Of a DNA stretch of 64,000 nt, positions 17,738 to 26,279 are shown one piece after another. The stretch comes from Beijerinckiaceae bacterium (GTDB lineage: Bacteria; Pseudomonadota; Alphaproteobacteria; Rhizobiales; Beijerinckiaceae). Position 1 is the first letter of the stretch. Each line of letters begins with the position of its first letter. The DNA lies in the NCBI GenBank assembly GCA_947475995.1, contig CANJNI010000010.1:1-64000 (forward strand), read 5' to 3'. The position numbers and the translations under genes were made by a program. The notes under the pieces are model-generated. The model was not told where the DNA came from, did no database searches, and saw only the letters and a program-made list of their open reading frames with translations.

Positions 17738-17815
17738 CGTCATTGCGAGCGAAGCGAGGCAATCCAGCACACCACGATGGATTGCTTCGCGCGCCTGCGG
17801 CCCGCTCGCAATGAC
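17738..17815. repeat. Palindromic intergenic repeat (CGTCATTGCGAG type)
   Basis: The 78-base element begins CGTCATTGCGAGCGAAGCGA and ends with the inverted form CTCGCAATGACG, with an internal AATCCA...TGGATT pair, so it can fold into one long stem. I know this repeat as dispersed in many copies through Bradyrhizobium, Rhodopseudomonas and relatives. It lies between two convergent genes and might also work as a 3' end structure. Confidence 0.8.
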
Positions 17816-17836
17816 GGGGGACGCTAAAGGTCAGCC

Positions 17837-18574
17837 TCACCCCTTCTTGAAATTCGCCCGCAGATCCGACGACGTGTTCACCAGCGCATGAATGCTGCGC
17901 GCGTAATTCACGGCCTTGTTGGTGTCGATCGCCTGCGCGCTGAGCGCATATTCCTTGACGCCCAACACGGCGGGGCGCGAGGCTTTCAGGATGCTGGCGC
18001 ACAAGGCGTCCACCAGGCCTTCGACCTGATCCTTCGGGGCGACGTCATTGACCAGCCCGAGAGTCATGGCGCGTTCGGCGCTGATGACCTTCGACGTATA
18101 GACCATATACATCAGGGCCTTTACCGAAAGCCGGTCAACCAGCGATGACATCACCATCGTGGGCATGATGTTGTGCGCGAATTCGGGAACCTGAAACGTC
18201 GCATCGTCAGCCGCAATCGTCATGTCGGCGACGGAGGCCAGCGCGCAACCGAACCCGTAGGCCCTGCCCTTCACGACGGACACTACAGGCGCCTGCGTCT
18301 TGCGCACAGCCGAATAACAGCGAAACACAATGTCGTGCATCTTGCGCAACTGATGTGCATCGGGCGGAGTCTGAGGGGGCGGCGGGGAAGCGCGCCCCAT
18401 GCAGAAATCATCGCCCGCGCCGCGCAGAATGACGACGCGCGCCTCGGTTTCGGCTTCCAGAATGTCTCCGAGCCGCGTGACCATTCCGTCCGACGCCGCA
18501 TTGCCGCGTTCGGGATTGCTCAGCGTGATGTCCAGAATTTCGCCGCGCCGTGCGGTCAGGATTTCGTCCGCCAT
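17837..18574 (-). CDS. Enoyl-CoA hydratase/isomerase family protein
   Basis: A 245-residue crotonase-fold protein. The oxyanion-hole segment GRAYGFGCALASVADMTIAADDA and the CoA-binding GAGDDFCMGR region are recognisable. Of the two classical hydratase glutamates, the position after the ALASVAD helix is not clearly conserved, so a different crotonase reaction (isomerase or hydrolase) is possible. It is convergent with the molybdenum hydroxylase operon across the palindromic repeat and appears monocistronic. Confidence 0.85.
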   Translation of the reverse strand: MADEILTARRGEILDITLSNPERGNAASDGMVTRLGDILEAETEARVVILRGAGDDFCMGRASPPPPQTPPDAHQLRKMHDIVFRCYSAVRKTQAPVVSVVKGRAYGFGCALASVADMTIAADDATFQVPEFAHNIMPTMVMSSLVDRLSVKALMYMVYTSKVISAERAMTLGLVNDVAPKDQVEGLVDALCASILKASRPAVLGVKEYALSAQAIDTNKAVNYARSIHALVNTSSDLRANFKKG

Positions 18575-18640
18575 CGTTCCCCCAATTGATCAGCCTGTCT
18601 GCCTTTTGTGGAACCAACCGGCGCGGCGCGCAAGCGCAAA

Positions 18641-20860
18641 TCACCTGCGCGCAATCTGCACGATCCGGTCTTCCCAGTCCCGCACCCAACGCTTCGTGTC
18701 GCCCAGCGGAGAACGCCGGATGATGCTGCGCAGGTTCTTGCGAAGAAAACGCAGCCGCGACACGTCTGCCGCCAGTTCCGCCGCAGTCGCCACGAAGGCC
18801 TCCTCGGAATGCGCGCACAGGTCGCCCAGCCCGACATTCGAATTGTTGCTGAAGCTGATGCGTTCGAAAAAGGCCTCGCCCACCAGCGTGACGACCGGAA
18901 CGCCCATCCAGAGGCTCTCGCAGGTCGTCGTGCCGCCTGTCTGTGGAGCGCAATCGAGCGAGATGTCCATCTCGCCGTAGAACGGCAGATGGGCGCCGCG
19001 CACCGGACGAAACAGAATTCGCTCCGCCTCTACGCCATGTTTGGCAAATTCCGCGGTGACATTGCGACGAAAGGACTCAACCGCCCCTTCCGGGCGGACG
19101 AAAACGAAACGCGACCCCGGCGTCGCCATCATGGTTCTGGCCCACAACGCCAGCAGCTTTTGCGAATATTTCATCGGATTGTTCGCAGTGCCGTAGGTGA
19201 TGAAACCATTGCGCACTACGGGCGGCTCCTTGGCCGGTTGCACGGCGTCGGTGAAGCCCAGACGGCTCAGGCAGATCCAGCTTGCCGGCATCTCGAAAGG
19301 CTTCTCGATCATCAGATCGGAGGCCGGCTTCAGATAGGGATCAACCAGCAGATAATCGATCGTCGGCAAGCCGATCGAATGCGGATAGCCGAGCCAGCTC
19401 GCCTGCACGGGCGCAACGCGCCGCGCCAGAACCGAGGGCCTGTTCAGATGCGTCGATCCCCCAAGCTCGAAAAGAACATCGAGGTCATCCCCCGCCATCT
19501 GCTCCGCGACGGAGCGATCATTGCCGCCGTTGATGACCTTGAAGGAGGTCGAGATCGTAGACAGGTGCTGCTGCACACGATCGGGGTCGCGCGGATAGAA
19601 CGAATAGGCGTAAAGCTCGATCCGCTCGCGATCGTAATGTTCAAAGATCGGCAAGCAGAAATAGGTCACCGGATGATCGCGCAGATCGGACGACATGATG
19701 CCGACACGCACTTTCGGCCTGGTGCGCCGGGGCGGCATCGCCACCGGCGTGCTCGATGCGCGCTTGACGATGCTCTCCCCCCAGCGGCGATGCTGGGCGA
19801 GAAGATCGAGCCGGTCCTGTCGCGTCTTCACGTGTGACAGGAGACTGTGCAGCCCGCCCGGAATGTCGTTCGTGGCCCAGTATTCGGCGCAAACGCCGAA
19901 ATCGAATTTCTCCAGATGCGCGAAGTCGCAGGTTCTTTCAAAGACGGACGAAAAGGATTTCGCATTCTGCGGATCGAACCCATAGGCGTCGAAACACCGT
20001 GCGGCGAGCGCCTGCGCTTCGTCGATCCACTTCGCTTCGTCAGCCCCGCGCGTATTGATCAGGCTGAAACAAAGGTTTGCGGCGGTCCGCAGATCGAACT
20101 GCGCCGCCAGCGACCGGCGGTAAAACTCGTTCGCCGTGTGGCGATCTTCCTTCTGGTAGAAATGAAAATCGGCCATGAAGCGCAGTGCGCCCGCATGATC
20201 GGGCTTCGCGGCCAGCATGTTTTCCGCAGCCGCAAGCGCTTCCTCGCGCCGGTTCAGGCGCAATAGCAATGAAGCGCGGTTGAGCCGCAACCCGTCATCC
20301 TCAGGCGCGAGATCTATGGCGCGCTCCAGAACGCCGACGCCTTCGTCCGTGCGCCCCAGCAACGTGAGCACCCGTGCCTTGAGCGTGAGCGCATCAACCG
20401 ACTTCGGCGTCATGGCAAGGATGCGATCCAGAACCGTCAGGGCCGCCTCGTGTTCGCCCATGCGGTCGCGGGCGCGCGCGACGAACAGCGCAGCTTCGAG
20501 GTTTCCGGGCTCAAGTTTCAACGCCCGGCCGGCGGCTTGCAGGCAAAGCTCGGGCTCGGCCAGCGCGAGCCGCGCCTTGGCCATATTGACCCACGGACTG
20601 GCCGATTGCGGCATGAGTCGCGCGCCCTGCTCCAGACAGGCGACAGCATCGCGCGGCCGGTTCAGGTTGTTGAGAATCACGCCCTTGAGATTCCACGCGG
20701 CCCCGTATGTCCGCTGCCGGGTCAGGGTCGCCTCGCAATAGCGAAGGGCGCTGTCGAACTCGCCGGACCGATAGGTCGCCACAGACCGCTCGTAGAGCGC
20801 CTTTGCATCCCGGTCGATTGCTGTCCCACCGCTGCTGCGGCTTTCGCCCGGCTTCGCCAT
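18641..20860 (-). CDS. TPR-domain O-GlcNAc transferase-like (SPINDLY family) protein
   Basis: A 739-residue protein. The first half (about 15-260) is tetratricopeptide repeats (ALYERSVATYRSGEFDSALR, AWNLKGVILNNLNRPRDAVA and similar). The second half (about 370-735) is a GT41-type glycosyltransferase: VRVGIMSSDLRDHPV, LFELGGSTHLNRPSV, ASWLGYPHSIGLPTIDYLL and the nucleotide-sugar motif DCAPQTGGTTTCESLWMGVPVVT. Bacterial members glycosylate proteins such as flagellin or adhesins, but no target is encoded nearby. No signal peptide is seen, so it is cytoplasmic. Confidence 0.88.
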   Translation of the reverse strand: MAKPGESRSSGGTAIDRDAKALYERSVATYRSGEFDSALRYCEATLTRQRTYGAAWNLKGVILNNLNRPRDAVACLEQGARLMPQSASPWVNMAKARLALAEPELCLQAAGRALKLEPGNLEAALFVARARDRMGEHEAALTVLDRILAMTPKSVDALTLKARVLTLLGRTDEGVGVLERAIDLAPEDDGLRLNRASLLLRLNRREEALAAAENMLAAKPDHAGALRFMADFHFYQKEDRHTANEFYRRSLAAQFDLRTAANLCFSLINTRGADEAKWIDEAQALAARCFDAYGFDPQNAKSFSSVFERTCDFAHLEKFDFGVCAEYWATNDIPGGLHSLLSHVKTRQDRLDLLAQHRRWGESIVKRASSTPVAMPPRRTRPKVRVGIMSSDLRDHPVTYFCLPIFEHYDRERIELYAYSFYPRDPDRVQQHLSTISTSFKVINGGNDRSVAEQMAGDDLDVLFELGGSTHLNRPSVLARRVAPVQASWLGYPHSIGLPTIDYLLVDPYLKPASDLMIEKPFEMPASWICLSRLGFTDAVQPAKEPPVVRNGFITYGTANNPMKYSQKLLALWARTMMATPGSRFVFVRPEGAVESFRRNVTAEFAKHGVEAERILFRPVRGAHLPFYGEMDISLDCAPQTGGTTTCESLWMGVPVVTLVGEAFFERISFSNNSNVGLGDLCAHSEEAFVATAAELAADVSRLRFLRKNLRSIIRRSPLGDTKRWVRDWEDRIVQIARR

Positions 20861-21031
20861 GGAGCCTCCATTTCAGGCACGTTCTAGCACCATGGACCCG
20901 GCTACGCCATTTGCGCAGAGTGCTAACAAAATCAGCGGTTTTTCCACCGAATTCTGTCCACAGGCCGCTTTGACCCGCCAGTCCCGCACCCCTAGAACGC
21001 TCGTCCGCAATCAGCATTTGAGTCGGGTGAA

Positions 21032-23353
21032 ATGAAATCCATCAACCAGCGCATCGCCGAGGAACTCAACGTCGCGGAACGACAGGTCATCGCGACTGTC
21101 GAACTGCTCGACGGAGGCGCGACCGTGCCGTTCATCGCCCGCTACCGCAAGGAAGTGACGGGCGCGCTGGACGATACGCAATTGCGCACGCTTGAAGAGC
21201 GACTTCGCTACCTGCGCGAGATGGAGGAACGCCGCAAGGCCATCCTCGAGTCGATCCGCGAACAGGGCAAGCTCGACGCCGACGTCGAAAAGCGCGTGAT
21301 GGAAGCCGATACGAAGGCGCGGCTTGAAGACATTTATCTTCCCTTCAAGCAGAAACGCCGCACCAAGGCGCAGATCGCGAAGGAGAACGGCCTTGAGCCG
21401 CTGGCGAATGCCCTGATGGCGCAGCCGGACCTTGATCCCAGGACGCAGGCAGCCGCCTATGTGAAACCCGAGGCCGTAGCGACAGCGGAAGAAGCGCTCG
21501 AAGGTGCGCGCGCCATATTGGTGGAACGCTTCGCCGAGGACGCCGAACTGATCGGCCGCCTGCGCGAGGATTTCTGGACGCGGGGCCAGCTCGTCTCAAA
21601 GGTCCGCGACGGCAAGCAGACGTCCGGCGCGAAGTTTTCCGATTACTTCGATTTCTCCGAACCGCTCACCAAACTCCCGTCGCATCGCATTCTGGCGCTG
21701 TGGCGAGGCGAACGCGAGGAAGTGCTTGACCTGAAACTGGTGCCGGACCCCGCCGCCGACCCGACCGTGCGGGCTCCGGGGCCTTACGAATTCGCCATCG
21801 CGGCGCGCTTCGGCGTTGCCGATCGCGGACGGCCCGGCGACAAGTGGCTGATGGAAACGGTGCGCTGGTCGTGGCGCACCAAGATCGAGGTGCATCTGGG
21901 CATCGATCTGCGCATGCGGCTGTGGACCAATGCAGAAGACGAAGCAGTCCGCATCTTCGCGGCCAATCTGCGCGATCTCCTACTCGCCGCCCCGGCCGGA
22001 ACGCGCGCCGCCATGGGGCTGGACCCCGGATTCCGCACGGGCGTGAAGGTTGCGGTGGTCGACGCTACCGGCAAGGTGGTCGACACCACAGCCATATTCC
22101 CGCACGAACCGCAGCGTCGTTGGGACGAGAGCATTTCGGTCCTCGCCGCCATGGCGCTGCGTCACAAGGTCGAACTCATCGCCATCGGCAATGGAACCGC
22201 CTCGCGCGAAACCGACAAACTCGCCGCGGACCTCATCGCGCGCTTCCCGCAACTGAAGCTCACGAAGGTGATGGTCTCGGAAGCCGGCGCTTCGGTCTAT
22301 TCAGCCTCCGCCTATGCGTCGCAGGAATTGCCCGAACTCGACGTCACCCTGCGCGGCGCCGTCTCCATCGCCAGACGCTTGCAGGACCCGCTCGCGGAAC
22401 TTGTGAAGGTCGATCCGAAATCCATCGGCGTCGGACAGTATCAGCACGACATCGCCGAACAGAAGCTCGGACGCTCGCTCGAAGCCGTGGTGGAAGACTG
22501 CGTGAACGCCGTGGGCGTCGACGTGAACACCGCATCCGCGAAATTACTCGCGCGCGTCTCCGGCGTCGGGGATTCGCTTGCCCAGTCCATCGTCACCCAT
22601 CGCGACACAAACGGTCCGTTTCCGTCGCGCGACGCCCTCAAGAATGTTCCGCGGCTCGGCGCGAAGGCTTTCGAGCTGGCAGCCGGCTTTCTGCGCATCA
22701 ACAGCGGCGAGCAGCCGCTCGACCGCTCCGGCGTACACCCGGAAGCCTATCCGGTAGTCAGACGAATTCTGGACCGCACGAAATCCGACATCACCACATT
22801 GATCGGCAACACGCGCATTCTGGGAACCCTGAAAGCCAGGGACTTCGTCGACGACAAATTCGGCGTGCCAACCGTCAGCGACATTCTCAAGGAACTTGAG
22901 AAGCCGGGCCGCGACCCGCGACCGGCCTTCAAGACTGCAATCTTCAAGGAAGGCGTCGAAAAACTTGAGGATCTGCGCCCCGGCATGATTCTCGAAGGCG
23001 TCGTGACGAATGTCGCGGCGTTCGGGGCTTTCGTCGACATCGGCGTCCATCAGGACGGCCTGGTGCATGTGTCGGCGTTGTCGACCACATTCGTCAAGGA
23101 CCCGCGCAGCGTCGTGAAGCCGGGCGACATCGTGAAAGTCAAAGTGATGGAGGTCGACAGATCACGCCAGCGCATCGCGCTCACGATGCGTCTCGACGAT
23201 CCTGAGACGGGTCGTGCGCAGCAAGGCGACAAGCGTCAACCCCCGCCAGCGCAGAAACACTTCCAGTCAGCTCCGCGCCCGTCAGAGCCCACCGGAAACG
23301 CCTTCGCGGATGCGTTGCGACGCGCCTCGGAGCGTCCGAACAAAGCCCGCTAA
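21032..23353 (+). CDS. tex: Tex-family RNA-binding transcription accessory protein
   Basis: A 773-residue protein of full family length. Domains in order are the N-terminal Tex domain (about 1-190), the YqgF/RNase H-like domain (about 325-450, MGLDPGFRTGVKVAVVD), helix-hairpin-helix motifs (about 480-560, VNTASAKLLARVSGVG) and a C-terminal S1 domain (about 645-715, GMILEGVVTNVAAFGAFVDI). Tex binds nucleic acid and is linked to transcription and stress tolerance in other bacteria. The tail beyond S1 is Pro/Gln-rich. It is monocistronic and closed by a terminator. Confidence 0.95.
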   Translation: MKSINQRIAEELNVAERQVIATVELLDGGATVPFIARYRKEVTGALDDTQLRTLEERLRYLREMEERRKAILESIREQGKLDADVEKRVMEADTKARLEDIYLPFKQKRRTKAQIAKENGLEPLANALMAQPDLDPRTQAAAYVKPEAVATAEEALEGARAILVERFAEDAELIGRLREDFWTRGQLVSKVRDGKQTSGAKFSDYFDFSEPLTKLPSHRILALWRGEREEVLDLKLVPDPAADPTVRAPGPYEFAIAARFGVADRGRPGDKWLMETVRWSWRTKIEVHLGIDLRMRLWTNAEDEAVRIFAANLRDLLLAAPAGTRAAMGLDPGFRTGVKVAVVDATGKVVDTTAIFPHEPQRRWDESISVLAAMALRHKVELIAIGNGTASRETDKLAADLIARFPQLKLTKVMVSEAGASVYSASAYASQELPELDVTLRGAVSIARRLQDPLAELVKVDPKSIGVGQYQHDIAEQKLGRSLEAVVEDCVNAVGVDVNTASAKLLARVSGVGDSLAQSIVTHRDTNGPFPSRDALKNVPRLGAKAFELAAGFLRINSGEQPLDRSGVHPEAYPVVRRILDRTKSDITTLIGNTRILGTLKARDFVDDKFGVPTVSDILKELEKPGRDPRPAFKTAIFKEGVEKLEDLRPGMILEGVVTNVAAFGAFVDIGVHQDGLVHVSALSTTFVKDPRSVVKPGDIVKVKVMEVDRSRQRIALTMRLDDPETGRAQQGDKRQPPPAQKHFQSAPRPSEPTGNAFADALRRASERPNKAR

Positions 23354-23356
23354 AAG

Positions 23357-23386
23357 AAAATGGCCGGTCCAGGGGACCGGCCATTT
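23357..23386. terminator. Bidirectional intrinsic terminator between tex and the DUF1236 gene
   Basis: Stem TGGCCGGTC (23361-23369) with GACCGGCCA (23375-23383), flanked by A4 on the left and T3 on the right, so it can end transcripts arriving from either side. Confidence 0.8.
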
Positions 23387-23408
23387 CCTCAACGTTTGTT
23401 GCAGACGG

Positions 23409-23816
23409 TTACTCGATGATCTCGACGACGCGATGCGAACGCGGGTCGACCAGCACGGTCTTGCCGTTCACCACGGTGTAGCGATAGTTCTGCACCTTGA
23501 AGCGAGCCGGAACTTCGTAATATTTCACGCCCGACGTGGGCAGCGTTGCGCCGACGACAATGTCGCCGTTCATCCGGTAGGGCTCAACGCGCTGCGTTTC
23601 CACATAGGTGCGGAATTCGCGGCGATCAGCATCCGCAATGCCGCCGACGATGGCCCCGCCTACTGCCCCCACCGCAGCCCCGACCGGACCGCCGACGATC
23701 GCGCCGCCTACAGCGCCAGTCGCTGCGCCGGCGGCCGCGCCGCCACCCTGCGCAAACGCCACGCCCGGAAGCGCCAGAACCGAAACAACACCGAGAATTG
23801 TGAGTGCGTTTTTCAT
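23409..23816 (-). CDS. DUF1236 glycine-zipper exported protein
   Basis: A 135-residue protein starting at ATG 23816 with a signal peptide (about 1-22, ending VAFAQ). A glycine-zipper stretch follows (GAVGGAIVGGPVGAAVGAVG-like, about 25-60), then a DUF1236 domain of the Rhizobiales (about 75-130, ending VDPRSHRVVEIIE). Such proteins are probably envelope-associated and their function is unknown. A perfect EcfG promoter lies 90 bases upstream, so it is probably made in the general stress response. Confidence 0.85.
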   Translation of the reverse strand: MKNALTILGVVSVLALPGVAFAQGGGAAAGAATGAVGGAIVGGPVGAAVGAVGGAIVGGIADADRREFRTYVETQRVEPYRMNGDIVVGATLPTSGVKYYEVPARFKVQNYRYTVVNGKTVLVDPRSHRVVEIIE

Positions 23817-23905
23817 ATCAGCCTCTCTGTTTCCCAAAGCTCGCAGCGGTTGCAACAAGCCTGCTAGGGTCCACATCGCAAGTTGCGCACGGACACTGGG
23901 AAAAG

Positions 23906-23930
23906 AACGTTGAGGCAGCGGCTGCGTTCC
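23906..23930 (-). promoter_or_regulatory. EcfG promoter upstream of the DUF1236 gene
   Basis: Reading the minus strand, GGAAC (23930-23926), 16 bases, then CGTT (23909-23906). This exactly matches the alphaproteobacterial general-stress consensus. The expected transcript start is near 23899, giving a leader of about 80 bases before ATG 23816. The box lies just beyond the 3' end of ecfG. Confidence 0.85.
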
Positions 23931-23947
23931 AGTCTTCCGGAAAATAC

Positions 23948-24502
23948 TCAAGACACGCGAGAGGGAGCGCGGATCAGAACGCCTGTATTCACTGGGTCCG
24001 GCCCAATATCCTGCACACCGTTGAGCGAAAGTAGTTCTGCGAGCTTGGCGCGCGCGCGATTGAGCCTGCTCTTAATCGTGCCGGTCGGCACACCGCAGAT
24101 CTCCGCAGCTTCTTCGTAGGACATTTCGGCAATGCCGATCATCACCAGCACCTCGCGATGCTCCGGCGACAATTTCTCCAGCGCTTCCCTGAACTCGTTG
24201 AGCTGCAGCCGGCTGCCCTGCTCGGCGCCAACTGACAATGTCTTGGCGTAGGCGCCGTTTGGATCAGGCACTTCACGTTTCATCTTGCGATAGCTTGAAT
24301 AGAAGCTGTTGCGCAAAATCGTCACGAGCCAACCGCGCAGATTGGTGCCCTGCTGGAAAGAACCGAAATTCGCCCATGCCTTGACGAGGGTTTCCTGCAC
24401 CAGATCATCGGCCGTCGTCACCGAACTGGTCAACGACACCGCATAGGCGCGCAGGAACGGAATTTCAGCGACGAGGAGATCACCTTGCGATCGGTCCGTC
24501 AT
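23948..24502 (-). CDS. ecfG: ECF sigma factor EcfG (general stress response)
   Basis: A 184-residue sigma factor with region 2 (about 12-80, TADDLVQETLVKAWANFGSFQ and NLRGWLVTILRNSFYSSYRK) and region 4 (about 105-160, LSPEHREVLVMIGIAEMSYEEAAEICGVPTGTIKSR). In alphaproteobacteria EcfG is held by the anti-sigma NepR and released when phosphorylated PhyR binds NepR. All three genes are here: nepR overlaps it by 4 bases upstream and phyR is divergent. It should recognise GGAAC-N16/17-CGTT, the motif found repeatedly around it, including before its own operon. Confidence 0.93.
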   Translation of the reverse strand: MTDRSQGDLLVAEIPFLRAYAVSLTSSVTTADDLVQETLVKAWANFGSFQQGTNLRGWLVTILRNSFYSSYRKMKREVPDPNGAYAKTLSVGAEQGSRLQLNEFREALEKLSPEHREVLVMIGIAEMSYEEAAEICGVPTGTIKSRLNRARAKLAELLSLNGVQDIGPDPVNTGVLIRAPSRVS

Positions 24503-24756
24503 TTCGATTGACCTTTTTTGCGCTCCTCGGCCTCCAGTTTCGCAAGCAGCGAAAGAAACTTGTCCGGCACCGGCGATTTGATGATATCGTTGCAGTAATC
24601 CTTCAAGGCTGAGCCGATGACCTCCTGCACCGCATAGTCAAGCTGAACAGGAATTTCCGCGTTGATATCATCCGCCGCATCGTCCGCAGTTACGACGCGC
24701 GAGTCCCCGAGACCGATTTGCACGATGAAAACTTCCTCACTGCCGGAGCGATCCAT
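24499..24756 (-). CDS. nepR: Anti-sigma factor NepR
   Basis: An 85-residue protein. The C-terminal half has the NepR signature of two helices that clamp the sigma factor (IGSALKDYCNDIIKSPVPDK, then FLSLLAKLEAEE). Its position directly before ecfG, with a 4-base overlap, is diagnostic. I start it at ATG 24756, because the EcfG promoter at 24797-24821 puts the transcript start near 24790, downstream of the alternative TTG at 24795. The N-terminal part is longer than in some NepR proteins. Confidence 0.88.
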   Translation of the reverse strand: MDRSGSEEVFIVQIGLGDSRVVTADDAADDINAEIPVQLDYAVQEVIGSALKDYCNDIIKSPVPDKFLSLLAKLEAEERKKGQSK

Positions 24757-24796
24757 CACGTCGATGCGAACGTGAAAACTTGGCCGATGCGTCAAT

Positions 24797-24821
24797 AACG
24801 TTCATCGGCCTCATTAGTTCC
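24797..24821 (-). promoter_or_regulatory. EcfG promoter upstream of nepR-ecfG (autoregulation)
   Basis: On the minus strand GGAAC (24821-24817), exactly 16 bases, then CGTT (24800-24797). A perfect match to the consensus in the nepR/phyR divergent region, as expected for positive autoregulation of the sigma factor operon. Confidence 0.92.
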
Positions 24822-24912
24822 GCTTGCGAAAATATCTTTTTCGGTTGCTTGACCGACCAAGTCGCGCGCGCGCAATGTGCTGCCACAACTATGCTTTTAA
24901 GGAGCAGAACGC

Positions 24913-25704
24913 ATGTCCGTTGCCCAGGAAATCGCGCCGCATCTACCTTATCTTCGTCGTTTTGCGCGCACCCTGTCGGGCTCCCAGCCGGGAGGCGATG
25001 CTTATGTGATCTCCACGCTGGAAGCGCTTGTGGCGGATCCTTCGTCCTTTCCTCGCGACGTCCCGGCGCGCATCGGACTTTACCGCACATTCGTGAAGCT
25101 CTGGTCCTCTGTGCCGTTGAACGGCGTCGCAGACTCTCCCGACGTCATTGCGGCCGCGCAGCGGAACCTGAATTTGCTCACGCCGCTATCGCGTCAGGCC
25201 TTCCTGCTTCGCACCGTCGAAGGTTTCTCTCCGCGCGAGGTTTCGCAGATCCTTCAGGTTGAAGAGAGCGAGATCGACGATCTGATCGACGCAGCGGGAC
25301 GCGAAATCGCCATGCAGGTCGCCACCGATGTTCTGATCATCGAGGACGAGCCTGTCATCGCGCTCGACATTGAATCCCTGGTCAAGGATCTCGGTCATCG
25401 TGTGGTCGGAATTGCGCGAACGCACAAGGAAGCTGTCAAGATTGCGGACGCCACGCGACCTGGACTCGTTCTGGCGGACGTTCAACTCGCGGACGGCAGC
25501 TCCGGCCTTGACGCCGTGAACCAGATCCTCGGCAGCTATGAAGTCCCGGTCATTTTCATCACTGCATTCCCCGAGCGCCTGCTGACCGGGGACCGTCCGG
25601 AACCGGCTTTCCTCATTGCAAAGCCGCTCGGAACCGAAGTCGTCAAGGCCGCGATCAGTCAGGCCCTTTTCTTCGATCGTCGCGCCTCACGCCGCGCAGC
25701 CTGA
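24913..25704 (+). CDS. phyR: Response regulator PhyR (anti-anti-sigma)
   Basis: A 263-residue two-domain protein. The N-terminal sigma-like domain (about 1-135) mimics EcfG, and the C-terminal receiver (about 138-255) holds the phospho-acceptor D189 (LVLADVQLADG) and K237 (IAKPLG). On phosphorylation the sigma-like part binds NepR and frees EcfG. AAGGAG precedes the ATG. It is divergent from nepR-ecfG and closed by a strong terminator. No EcfG box was found ahead of it. Confidence 0.95.
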   Translation: MSVAQEIAPHLPYLRRFARTLSGSQPGGDAYVISTLEALVADPSSFPRDVPARIGLYRTFVKLWSSVPLNGVADSPDVIAAAQRNLNLLTPLSRQAFLLRTVEGFSPREVSQILQVEESEIDDLIDAAGREIAMQVATDVLIIEDEPVIALDIESLVKDLGHRVVGIARTHKEAVKIADATRPGLVLADVQLADGSSGLDAVNQILGSYEVPVIFITAFPERLLTGDRPEPAFLIAKPLGTEVVKAAISQALFFDRRASRRAA

Positions 25705-25708
25705 AGCG

Positions 25709-25738
25709 AAAACGCGGGCCGAAAGGCCCGCGTTTTTT
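25709..25738. terminator. Intrinsic terminator after phyR
   Basis: A 10-base-pair stem AACGCGGGCC (25711-25720) with GGCCCGCGTT (25725-25734) and a GAAA tetraloop, followed by TTTT. The flanking A-tract allows it also to end the convergent LuxR-type gene. Confidence 0.9.
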
Positions 25739-25756
25739 GACCCCGAAAAGCAGATG

Positions 25757-26089
25757 CTATCGCGCACCTGCGCCCATCGAACCGGAAGAGTTCGCGTTCT
25801 GAATCATCGACAGATCGATCGAACTCCACGCAGCAAACAATGCAAGACGCGCCAGGGCCGGAAGCGATTTTGACCCCGTGCGCTTCATTATGGCCGCGCG
25901 ATGCTTTTCAACTGTTCGCTGGCTGATGCCGAGATCCGCAGCGATATTCTTGCTGGGGTGTCCCTCAAGAACGAGATCCATGATCTGACGTTGCCGTGGC
26001 GTCAATGCGGCCACATTGTTGGCGGCCTTTTCCCGCCACAGCGACAACTGCGACAGGTCCCATTGAATCTCCCTCTCCGGTGTTCCCAT
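25757..26089 (-). CDS. Stand-alone LuxR/FixJ-type DNA-binding protein
   Basis: A 110-residue protein. Its only domain is a C-terminal-type LuxR helix-turn-helix at about 27-85 (LTPRQRQIMDLVLEGHPSKN, then IAADLGISQRTVEKHRAAIM). There is no receiver or ligand domain; the first 25 residues may be a dimerisation or contact arm. It is convergent with phyR and preceded by a perfect EcfG promoter, so it is probably a second-tier regulator of the stress response. Target genes are unknown. Confidence 0.85.
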   Translation of the reverse strand: MGTPEREIQWDLSQLSLWREKAANNVAALTPRQRQIMDLVLEGHPSKNIAADLGISQRTVEKHRAAIMKRTGSKSLPALARLALFAAWSSIDLSMIQNANSSGSMGAGAR

Positions 26090-26150
26090 TAGTCATTCTC
26101 CTGTAGCTGAGCCCGAGACTCCCCTTGGGGGTGACTGGAGCCTGAGAGAA

Positions 26151-26175
26151 AACGGGGAAGGGGACGGAAAGTTCC
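26151..26175 (-). promoter_or_regulatory. EcfG promoter upstream of the LuxR-type gene
   Basis: On the minus strand GGAAC (26175-26171), 16 bases, CGTT (26154-26151). It is a perfect match about 62 bases before the ATG at 26089, giving a leader of roughly 55 bases. Confidence 0.87.
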
Positions 26176-26225
26176 CCTACCGAGCGGTATTTTCCGAGCG
26201 GCATTGCCGCCTAATTGCGGCAGCG

Positions 26226-26250
26226 GGAACCTCGGCATGGTGCAAGTGTT
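26226..26250 (+). promoter_or_regulatory. Near-consensus EcfG promoter upstream of the 101-residue ORF
   Basis: GGAAC (26226-26230), 16 bases, then TGTT (26247-26250) instead of CGTT. Spacing and -35 are perfect and the -10 differs at its first base. The distance to ATG 26280 fits a short leader. It is divergent from the perfect promoter of the LuxR-type gene. Confidence 0.5.
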
Positions 26251-26279
26251 AACATCCGGTTTCAATGCACGGAGTCGCT

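Noticed and set aside
25711-25734. phyR terminator region as an attachment site or inverted-repeat mobile end
   Set aside because: GAAA tetraloop, perfect stem and T-run are fully explained by an intrinsic terminator.
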